Below are positions 24,026-30,577 of a DNA stretch of 30,577 nt, in pieces. Positions within the stretch are counted from its first letter, which is position 1; each line of letters starts with the position of its first letter. Below the pieces are notes generated by a model. It did no database searches and was not told the origin of the DNA. It saw only the letters and a list, made by a program, of their open reading frames with translations. The position numbers and the translations under genes are program-made. Origin of the DNA: UBA5499 sp002426275 (lineage in GTDB: Bacteria; Bacillota; DTU084); the NCBI GenBank assembly GCA_937888735.1, contig CALASN010000126.1, forward strand, positions 1 to 30,577, given 5' to 3'.

Positions 24026-26818
24026 ATGAACATTTGTGAAAAAATATTTTTCCTCCAGAAACAGGCTCAAAGCTATCAGGCTCGCCGGGCAACAGCGCAG
24101 CTCAGGTACGCGTATAGGCTGTCGGAGGCAAAGCAAAACCAATTTCATGAGCTCATCGCCAAAGCCGCCTTGGCTCTCTGGGAAGAATATCAAAAACAGG
24201 GCGTCATTACAGCCGAGGCCGCGGAAGCCTGCGAGCTGACGCTCAGCGCGCTGGAGCCCGAAGCCAAGAAATATACCCTCGCTTGCGTGGCCCACGCTCA
24301 CATCGACATGAACTGGATGTGGGGATACAATGAGACCGTGGCCATCACTTTAGATACTTTCCGCACCATGCTGCGGCTCTTGAAAGAGTATCCCCAGTTT
24401 AAATTCTCTCAGTCTCAGGCCTCCACCTATGAAATTGTGGAAAAGTACGATCCGGAAATGTTTCAGCAGATCAAAGAAATGGTGCGAAGCGGCAGATGGG
24501 AGGTCACGGCATCCACTTGGGTGGAAACCGACAAAAACATGCCAAGCGGTGAGAGCCTGGCCCGCCACATCCTCTACACGAAAGAATACTTTCGGGAGAA
24601 ATTCGCCTTGGCTCCCGATTCGCTGCTGCTGGATTTTGAACCGGATACTTTCGGGCATAACGCCTCGGTTCCGGAGATCCTCAGCAAAGGGGGAGTGAAA
24701 TACTACTTCCATTGCCGCGGCGACGAAAGACACTTTATCTATAACTGGAAAAGTCCCTCCGGAGCTACAATTCTGGTGCACAGAGAACCGGAATGGTACA
24801 ATACGCAAGTAAGTTACAATTACGCGGACTTTCTGCCGGCATTTTGTCAAAAAACAGGCAGCGAGAAATTGCTGCGGGTGTACGGGGTTGGAGATCACGG
24901 CGGCGGACCCACAAGGCGCGACATAGAGCGGCTTATGGATATGCAGAGTTGGCCTTGCTACGCTAAGATTGAGTTCACCACCTATCATCGATACTTCGAG
25001 TACTTGGAGGGCGTCAGAGACAAATTCCCCACAGTGGAAGGGGAACTGAACTACATCTTCACAGGCTGCTATAGCTCCCAGTCTCGGATCAAGCAGGCCA
25101 ACAGGATAGCCGAAGACAGTCTCCAGACAGCGGAAGCTTTAACCGCGCTTGCCGCATTGGCAGCAGGCGGCAAACAATATCCAGGTTATCGGGTTGCTTG
25201 GCAGGAGACGCTCTTCAATCAGTTTCACGATATTCTGCCTGGCTCCGGCGTCAGGCAGACCAGGGAGTGTGCCTTAGGCAAGCTGGAGGAAATCTTAGGT
25301 TATACCTATGCCGGGCGGACGAAAGCGCTCACTGCTTTGGCGGCGCGGATCGACACCTCCGATATCGCCACTGAATTTGACAGGGAATCCTTTGCCGACG
25401 GAGCAGGCATGGGCTATAAGGGCCAGTGCGAGCACAATTCATCTCTGGTTCCCGGCTTTGAGCCTGAGATTTGCGATCGCGGCTGCGGGAAGACCAGGAT
25501 CCTGAATGTGTTCAATCCCACGGCCTATGCTCGCAGCCAGGCCTATGATTTTTCGCTTTGGGACTGGCCGGGGGACATTGAAAGACTCCGGATCACAGAC
25601 AGCGATTCTCAGGAAATACCCTTCAGCGTCGCGGGCGAACCGGAGAAGTATTGGGCCCATACCTGCGTCAGGCTCACGGCTTTTGTCACGGTGCCGGCTT
25701 ACGGCTACATCACCTTGCGCATCACAGAAGGCGAGCGCCGGAAAGCCGCCTCTCCTTTTCCCACAGGTCAGCACCTGACGGAAACCTTCGCGCCGCTTCA
25801 GCTGGAGAACGAAAAGCTCAGGGCGCAGTTTGATGCGAAGATGCAGCTGGCATCCTTGCTGGATAAGAAAACCGGCAGGGAATTAATCAGCGGTCCCAGC
25901 GGCTTTTTCAGTCTCTGCCGCCAGAACCAAAAATCCAAGGCGAACGCCTGGGTTGAAGGCTATAGCGTCAAAGAAGATAATCTCAATGAGATCTGTCCGG
26001 TCTTCGTCACTGAGGCGAACGCCGCAGAGCTGCGAAGGGAAGTAAGCTACCAGCTTTCATACGGAAAGTCCACGCTTAAAGTTACGGTCGCTCTGGAGAA
26101 AGACAGCAGCGTGCTGCAGTATAAAATCGCGGCCGATTGGCACGAGCTTTTCTCTGAAGAGCTTGGCATTCCGGCGCTGAAATTCAATCTGCCGTTCAGC
26201 TATGGGGTTGAAGGCTATACCTATGGAATTCCCTTTGGCGCCATCCGGAGGCAAGCGTTGGCTCACGATGTGCCGGCCATCGGCTTCGGCGCGGCGGCCG
26301 ATCCCCAAAGCGGCAGAAGCTTATTGCTGATGACAGATTCAGTCTACGCTTACCGGGGAGAAGGGAACGCCTTGCGGCTGACGCTGCTGAGGGCGACACA
26401 GGAGCCGGATCTATATCCGGAGGTGGGGCTGCACGATTACCGGCTCGGAGTTGGGATCTGTGAGGCGGACGAGTACTATAAATTTTCGGATTGCTTTAAC
26501 TATCCGCTCTCCTGCATCACCAACACGGCCCACGGAGGAGAGCTGCCGCAAAAGGACAGCCTGCTCGCCGTCAGCGATAACCTGGCAGTCTCCGCGCTGA
26601 AGGTAACGGAAGATGAAAGCGGCGTCATCATCAGGCTCTTCGATGCCACCGGCCAAGGGGGACGAGGCTGGATCAGGCTCAAGGCTGACGTAGCAGCCGA
26701 AACTGTAGACCTGTTGGAGCAACCCTGCCCCGGAAAGCTCACCGTAGAGGACGGAAGGCTAGCTTTCGACCTCCGGGCAAATGAAATCATCTCCCTCAAG
26801 CTGCGGAGGAAAGAATAG
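24026..26818 (+). CDS. Alpha-mannosidase, glycoside hydrolase family 38
   Basis: The protein has 930 residues without a signal peptide, so it is cytoplasmic. The N-terminal catalytic domain (~85-350) begins with the zinc motif HAHIDMNWMW (His92 and Asp94 in the HxD position). FEPDTFGHN contains Asp207, the position of the GH38 nucleophile. The mid domain carries FNQFHDILPGSG, whose His401 completes the zinc site. The remaining ~500 residues are the beta-sandwich C-terminal domains (FNPTAYARS... to LRANEIISLKL). All key residues are present and the length is normal. The family cleaves alpha-mannosides with retention. With the ADP-ribosylglycohydrolase-like gene 66 nt upstream it probably forms a two-gene operon that handles imported mannose-containing oligosaccharides. 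Its GC content is clearly higher than that of the secreted operon. Confidence 0.92.
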   Translation: MNICEKIFFLQKQAQSYQARRATAQLRYAYRLSEAKQNQFHELIAKAALALWEEYQKQGVITAEAAEACELTLSALEPEAKKYTLACVAHAHIDMNWMWGYNETVAITLDTFRTMLRLLKEYPQFKFSQSQASTYEIVEKYDPEMFQQIKEMVRSGRWEVTASTWVETDKNMPSGESLARHILYTKEYFREKFALAPDSLLLDFEPDTFGHNASVPEILSKGGVKYYFHCRGDERHFIYNWKSPSGATILVHREPEWYNTQVSYNYADFLPAFCQKTGSEKLLRVYGVGDHGGGPTRRDIERLMDMQSWPCYAKIEFTTYHRYFEYLEGVRDKFPTVEGELNYIFTGCYSSQSRIKQANRIAEDSLQTAEALTALAALAAGGKQYPGYRVAWQETLFNQFHDILPGSGVRQTRECALGKLEEILGYTYAGRTKALTALAARIDTSDIATEFDRESFADGAGMGYKGQCEHNSSLVPGFEPEICDRGCGKTRILNVFNPTAYARSQAYDFSLWDWPGDIERLRITDSDSQEIPFSVAGEPEKYWAHTCVRLTAFVTVPAYGYITLRITEGERRKAASPFPTGQHLTETFAPLQLENEKLRAQFDAKMQLASLLDKKTGRELISGPSGFFSLCRQNQKSKANAWVEGYSVKEDNLNEICPVFVTEANAAELRREVSYQLSYGKSTLKVTVALEKDSSVLQYKIAADWHELFSEELGIPALKFNLPFSYGVEGYTYGIPFGAIRRQALAHDVPAIGFGAAADPQSGRSLLLMTDSVYAYRGEGNALRLTLLRATQEPDLYPEVGLHDYRLGVGICEADEYYKFSDCFNYPLSCITNTAHGGELPQKDSLLAVSDNLAVSALKVTEDESGVIIRLFDATGQGGRGWIRLKADVAAETVDLLEQPCPGKLTVEDGRLAFDLRANEIISLKLRRKE

Positions 26819-26939
26819 AAAGTTGCATCCGGGATGTAATTGCCAAGAAAATAGTTTGTTAGCTTTTGTTGAGATAAAGGATTCCCCTGTTTAAAGGAGA
26901 AATAAATTAAGTGAAGATCAACAGGGGAGAGGTTTAATT
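26819..26939. other. Short intergenic region with inverted repeat in front of the repair gene
   Basis: TCCCCTGTT (26883-26891) pairs perfectly with AACAGGGGA (26920-26928) across 28 bases. The right arm overlaps the helicase ribosome-binding site GGAGAGG (26926-26932). The loop contains AAAGGAG (26893-26899) and a GTG at 26911 that opens an eight-codon frame (VKINRGEV) ending at 26937, three bases before the TTG start. This could be a leader peptide controlling access to the site, or chance. I found no convincing promoter and no terminator for the mannosidase here. Confidence 0.35.
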
Positions 26940-29900
26940 TTGGAGTTCATCGCAGATCTGCATATTCATTCGCACTATTCCATGGCCACAAGCAAGCAGG
27001 CTGATCCTGAAGGCCTGGCCCGGGCTGCGGCAGAGAAAGGCCTGAGCGTGGTGGGAACGGGCGATTTCACTCATCCTGCCTGGAGAAGCGAATTAAAAGA
27101 GAAGCTCATCGAAGCGGAAGACGGCCTTTACAAATTGAAGGGCGGTCCGGATGTCCGCTTTGCGATCACAGGAGAGATCAGCTCCATCTATAAGAGAGCC
27201 GGCAAAACCCGCAAAGTACATAATCTATTGATCTTGCCGGATCTGGAAAGCGCCGAGCGCATCAGCAAGCGATTGGAGAAAATCGGCAACATTCATTCCG
27301 ACGGCAGGCCTATCTTGGGGCTGGACAGCCGGGATTTGTTGGCCATCGCGCTGGAGGCTTGTCCGGATGTGATTTTTGTCCCCGCTCATATCTGGACACC
27401 CCATTTTTCTCTGTTCGGCGCAAACTCGGGCTTTGATACGATCGAGGAGTGCTTCGGCGAATTGGCCAGCCAGATTTTTGCCCTGGAAACGGGTCTCTCC
27501 TCGGATCCGGCCATGAACTGGCGGCTTAGCTGCTTGGATCGTTTCGCCTTGGTTTCTAATTCCGATGCTCATTCGCCCAATAATTTGGCAAGAGAGGCCA
27601 ATGTCTTCAGCGGAGAGCTGTCCTTTTCAGGAATCAGAAGGGCTCTTTTAGAGAAAAACTTGAGCACCCTTGAGTTTTTCCCTGAAGAGGGAAAGTACCA
27701 CTATGACGGACACAGGAACTGCAAAATTCGCTGGGAACCCGAGCAGACCATAGCCGCGGACGGCAGATGTCCAATCTGCGGCAAGCGGGTAACTGTGGGG
27801 GTGCTGCATCGGGTTGTGGAGCTTGCAGATCGGCCGGAGGGCGTCAGGCCTCCGCTGGCAAGACCTTTTGAGTCGCTTGTCCCGCTCAAGCAAATCCTGG
27901 CGGAAGTCCAGCAGGTTGGCGTCAACTCCAAGAAAGTGGCAGTCGCATATCAGGAATTAACCAGGAGCTTAGGCGCAGAACTGGATATCCTGCGGAAAGT
28001 GCCCATTGAGGAACTGGACAGGCACGGCGGAGCGCTGCTTTCAGAATCCATCCGGAGGATGAGGAACGGTCAGGTTGACGTCTTGGCAGGTTACGACGGA
28101 GAATATGGCAAAGTGCGGATCCTTACCCCTCAGCTGCGGTCGGAGATTTTGGGTTTGGGAACGCTTTTCAAAATGGAGGAACCGCCTGCCCGGCCCAAAA
28201 AGAAGACGGCAAAGATTTCCAAATCCGTTTTGGCGGCGCATGAACAAGCGGCAGCCGGTCTGGAAGAGCCGCTCAATTCGCAGCAGGAAGCGGCAGTCCA
28301 ATCTGAAGGCGGTCCGATTGTGGTGCTGGCAGGACCGGGCACAGGCAAAACGCGCACTTTAATTTACAGAATAGCTTACCTGGTCGCGCAGAAGGGAGTG
28401 AGCCCTTCTAAAATTACAGCCGTCACCTTTACCAATAAAGCGGCCGACGAATTGGTGTCCAGGCTTAAAGACTTGTTGGGCGAAAACGCGGCCGGCCAAT
28501 TCACAGTGGGCACGTTTCATGGCATCGCGCTGGCTTTAATCGCGGCTACCGGGAAATTGCCGCTGATTCTGGACGAAGTGGACAGTCTGGAAGTGCTTGC
28601 GCAATCCTGCGGCAAGAAAGGAAGAGCGCTGAAGACATTAGCCCGGGAGCTTTCTTTGGCTAAGGCCAAAGGGGAGATACCCTCTGACCTTTCCGACAGC
28701 TATCACGCTTACAACGCTCAGCTGACGCGTTTTGGAGCCATGGATTACGATGATATCTTGCTGCGGGCGTTGGAAGTGAGCCAGGAGGGCCTGCCTCTGA
28801 ATTGGCGCGAACGCTTTAGCTATTTATGCGTTGATGAGTTTCAAGATTTGAATAAGGTTCAATATGAGTTAGTACGCTCCTGGTCCGGCGCTGGCGGAGG
28901 ACTTTTCGTGATCGGCGATCCGGATCAGGCGATTTATGGTTTTCGCGGCGCACAAAGCGGTTTTTTCTCTCAATTGCAACATGATTATCCCAGAAGCAAG
29001 TCCTTTGCTCTCACCCAAAATTATCGTTCAACCGCGGTTATTTTAAACGCCGCAAGCGAAGTGATCAGCCATAATCCCGATCGTTACCAGCTGGAACTTG
29101 TGCCTGTGCGCTCCGAAGGGAAAGCTATCCGCCTTTTGCATGTGCCGAGTCCCCTGGGAGAAGGGATCGCCATCGCCAAGGAGATCCAGCAATTGGTTGG
29201 CGGCATGGACATGCTCAGCGCCCATGGCCAGGGCGGAATCTCTCCCCAAGGGGAGGGAGGCTATAGTTTCGATGAGATTGCAGTCTGTTTCCGCACAGGC
29301 GATCAAGCGAAAGAAATCGAAAAGTGTTTACTGAAAGAAGGCGTCCCCTATAGGCTGGTGGGAAAGAAAAGCATCCTGGAGAGCAAACCTGCCCGGGAAG
29401 CTTTGGCTTTGCTGCATTTCCTCGCCAATCCTGAAGATGATTTTCACTTGCTGCGTTTGCTCTCCCAGCATCTTAGCTCTGAAGAGCTTGCAGAGTTGAA
29501 ATCTGAACCGTCTCCCCTTGGCCAGAAGCTCGAGCGGTTTGCCTGCGGCAGGAAGTTGTTGGCTTTGGCCGAAAATCAAACCGGGAAGTCTGTCGCCGAA
29601 CTCCTTGAGGCTTGGTTTGGAGAAGTCCCAGACGATGAAGGAATCGAACTGCTGAAGACGGAGAAAACTCAACTGGAGAAATTGCTGAAACGGGTCGTTT
29701 TGCTCACTGAGGGAGATGTAGAGAAGGTGAGCTATTTTCCTCAAGCCGTAACCTTGCTCACCTTGCACGCTGCTAAAGGCTTGGAGTTTCCCGTGGTCTT
29801 CATCTCTGGAGTGGAAGACGGACTTTTGCCTTTGGGCGATGACATTGAGGAAGAAAGGCGCCTATTTTATGTGGGGATTACACGAGCGCGGGATCAGTTG

Positions 29901-30047
29901 ATCTTGCTGAGGTCCAAGACCAGAGTTAGAAACGGCGGCAAGAGGCTAACCAAACCTTCTCCGTTCCTGCTGGAAATTTCCAAGAATTTAATTAACCATG
30001 AAGAAATTTGTTCTGAGCATCAGCCGCGACAATTAAGCCTGTTTTGA
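26940..30047 (+). CDS. Endonuclease Q-like PHP/zinc-finger domain fused to a UvrD/PcrA-type helicase, with C-terminal clamp-binding motif
   Basis: The protein has 1035 residues from TTG at 26940, with GGAGAGG seven bases upstream. Residues 1-~240 are a PHP metal-dependent domain: DLHIHSHYS (His8, His10), GTGDFTHP (Asp42, His45), ITGEIS, HIWTPHFS and SNSDAH. A zinc finger follows, with Cys261 and CPICGK (Cys277, Cys280). This layout matches Endonuclease Q, which nicks DNA 5' of uracil, hypoxanthine or abasic sites. Residues ~440-1025 are a superfamily 1 helicase: GPGTGKT (Lys470), VDEFQD, GDPDQAIYGFRG, QNYRST, TLHAAKGLEFPVVF and FYVGITRARDQL. All motors look intact. The last residues are QLSLF, the bacterial sliding-clamp-binding pentapeptide. 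The likely role is replication-linked repair of deaminated bases: nick, then unwind. The gene stands alone between terminators. Confidence 0.88.
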   Translation: MEFIADLHIHSHYSMATSKQADPEGLARAAAEKGLSVVGTGDFTHPAWRSELKEKLIEAEDGLYKLKGGPDVRFAITGEISSIYKRAGKTRKVHNLLILPDLESAERISKRLEKIGNIHSDGRPILGLDSRDLLAIALEACPDVIFVPAHIWTPHFSLFGANSGFDTIEECFGELASQIFALETGLSSDPAMNWRLSCLDRFALVSNSDAHSPNNLAREANVFSGELSFSGIRRALLEKNLSTLEFFPEEGKYHYDGHRNCKIRWEPEQTIAADGRCPICGKRVTVGVLHRVVELADRPEGVRPPLARPFESLVPLKQILAEVQQVGVNSKKVAVAYQELTRSLGAELDILRKVPIEELDRHGGALLSESIRRMRNGQVDVLAGYDGEYGKVRILTPQLRSEILGLGTLFKMEEPPARPKKKTAKISKSVLAAHEQAAAGLEEPLNSQQEAAVQSEGGPIVVLAGPGTGKTRTLIYRIAYLVAQKGVSPSKITAVTFTNKAADELVSRLKDLLGENAAGQFTVGTFHGIALALIAATGKLPLILDEVDSLEVLAQSCGKKGRALKTLARELSLAKAKGEIPSDLSDSYHAYNAQLTRFGAMDYDDILLRALEVSQEGLPLNWRERFSYLCVDEFQDLNKVQYELVRSWSGAGGGLFVIGDPDQAIYGFRGAQSGFFSQLQHDYPRSKSFALTQNYRSTAVILNAASEVISHNPDRYQLELVPVRSEGKAIRLLHVPSPLGEGIAIAKEIQQLVGGMDMLSAHGQGGISPQGEGGYSFDEIAVCFRTGDQAKEIEKCLLKEGVPYRLVGKKSILESKPAREALALLHFLANPEDDFHLLRLLSQHLSSEELAELKSEPSPLGQKLERFACGRKLLALAENQTGKSVAELLEAWFGEVPDDEGIELLKTEKTQLEKLLKRVVLLTEGDVEKVSYFPQAVTLLTLHAAKGLEFPVVFISGVEDGLLPLGDDIEEERRLFYVGITRARDQLILLRSKTRVRNGGKRLTKPSPFLLEISKNLINHEEICSEHQPRQLSLF

Positions 30048-30117
30048 TAACCCCGGTCTGATTGAGACCAGGGACTTTACGCGCAATGTAGGCAGAGCGG
30101 CCGCATTAAAAGAGAAA

Positions 30118-30144
30118 AGGCTACTGGAGAACCTCCAATAGCCT
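30118..30144 (-). terminator. Probable terminator of the minus-strand LysM gene
   Basis: AGGCTACTGGAG (30118-30129) and CTCCAATAGCCT (30133-30144) form a 12-pair stem with one mismatch and an AAC loop. Read on the minus strand it is followed by a T-rich run (complement of ATTAAAAGAGAAA at 30105-30117), as expected for an intrinsic terminator in that direction. Confidence 0.6.
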
Positions 30145-30162
30145 CTCGTTGACAAGTGTCAC

Positions 30163-30200
30163 AGAGCGGTAGGTGAATCGATCGCCTACCGTCTCTTTTT
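30163..30200 (+). terminator. Probable terminator of the repair gene
   Basis: CGGTAGG (30167-30173) pairs with CCTACCG (30185-30191). The flanking AGAG and CTCT can extend the stem past a single bulged T, and a run of five Ts (30196-30200) follows. It overlaps the stop codon of the convergent LysM gene, so the two transcription units end against each other. Confidence 0.7.
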
Positions 30201-30577
30201 AGGAAGGAATGCAAATGGTTTGACCGATTTGGAGATTATTGGGATTGATGCCTGGGTTGGCGGTAACGATGGCATTTACCGAGGTGTCGAATTCTCTAGC
30301 GATGTTAAAAAGCGTATCGCCGGATCTGATTGTATAGAATATACCCGAGCATCCTCCTGAACTGGGGATGCAGATTACTTGACCTGGGATCAGATTATTG
30401 GGATCAATGCCAGGATTGGCTGCGATGATAGCATTCACGGTTGTGCCAAAGCGACGGGCGAGATTGAAAAGCGTATCGCCGGGTCTGATGGTGTACAATG
30501 TCCCGCCAGGACAGGGAGAAGAACCGGACGACGGGATACAGATCACCTGGCCGATTTGCAGGTTGTTGGGATCCAAA
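30199..30577 (-). CDS. LysM-repeat cell-wall-binding protein, C-terminal part (cut at right edge)
   Basis: The frame runs leftward from the window edge to a TAA at 30199-30201; the start is outside. The 125 visible residues hold the end of one LysM domain (NNLQIGQVICIPS) and two complete ones: YTIRPGDTLFNLARRFGTTV to GQVICIP, and YTIRSGDTLFNIAREFDTSV to GQTICIP, joined by short Ser/Gly/Pro linkers. LysM domains bind N-acetylglucosamine polymers such as peptidoglycan; strings of this YTIRxGDT type are common in Firmicutes wall- and spore-associated proteins. The two full repeats are very similar also at DNA level, suggesting recent duplication. Any catalytic domain would lie upstream, outside the window. 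Confidence 0.85.
   Translation of the reverse strand, partial: LDPNNLQIGQVICIPSSGSSPCPGGTLYTIRPGDTLFNLARRFGTTVNAIIAANPGIDPNNLIPGQVICIPSSGGCSGIFYTIRSGDTLFNIAREFDTSVNAIVTANPGINPNNLQIGQTICIPS

Noticed and set aside
24350..24988. A 212-codon minus-strand frame inside the mannosidase gene
   Set aside because: It lies opposite the GH38 catalytic domain, whose motifs prove the plus frame; the minus frame is a shadow.
29328..29768. A 146-codon minus-strand frame inside the helicase gene
   Set aside because: It is opposite the conserved helicase motifs and shows no start signal or domain.
30202..30577. Short similar stretches as a CRISPR or DNA repeat array
   Set aside because: The repetition comes from tandem LysM domains in a coding frame, with no uniform short repeats and spacers.

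Overview
The window reads as DNA of an anaerobic, polysaccharide-degrading bacterium with a Firmicutes-type genome that nevertheless has an outer membrane. The Firmicutes side is shown by very strong Shine-Dalgarno sites (one is a near-perfect AAGGAGGTGAT), frequent TTG and GTG starts, a LysM protein and an EndoQ/UvrD-type protein. The outer membrane is shown by three predicted beta-barrel proteins with signal peptides. A diderm Firmicute such as a Limnochordia-like lineage fits best, but this is inference; no rRNA or marker gene is present.

Region 1 (1-22475, all on +): the tail of a sugar ABC-transporter binding protein is followed, after 165 bases, by nine closely spaced genes (gaps 14-68 nt) that look like one operon of about 22 kb. 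In order they encode a secreted CBM9-like/GH42-like glycosidase; two ~1,060-1,090-residue secreted proteins built of carbohydrate-binding-like sandwiches, Fn3 and FlgD-type Ig domains; a small secreted two-module binding protein; a PorV/PorQ (UPF0164)-like barrel; two further outer-membrane barrels; and two more secreted GH42-like enzymes that are tandem paralogues. Together they suggest a cell-surface system that binds a glycan, cuts it outside the cell, passes products through outer-membrane channels, and hands sugars to an ABC importer. No SusC or SusD homologue is present.

Region 2 (22476-22831): a gene-free stretch with two long compound hairpins (operon terminators) and an AT-rich probable promoter region with repeated AAGTATAC.

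Region 3 (22832-26818): an ADP-ribosylglycohydrolase-family protein and a cytoplasmic GH38 alpha-mannosidase, probably co-transcribed. They have visibly higher GC than region 1.

Region 4 (26819-30577): a large DNA-repair protein that fuses an Endonuclease Q-like PHP/zinc-finger half to a complete UvrD/PcrA-type helicase and ends in QLSLF, a canonical bacterial sliding-clamp-binding peptide. A convergent terminator region follows, then the end of a minus-strand LysM-repeat gene cut by the right edge.

No tRNA, rRNA, CRISPR array, insertion sequence or phage gene was seen.
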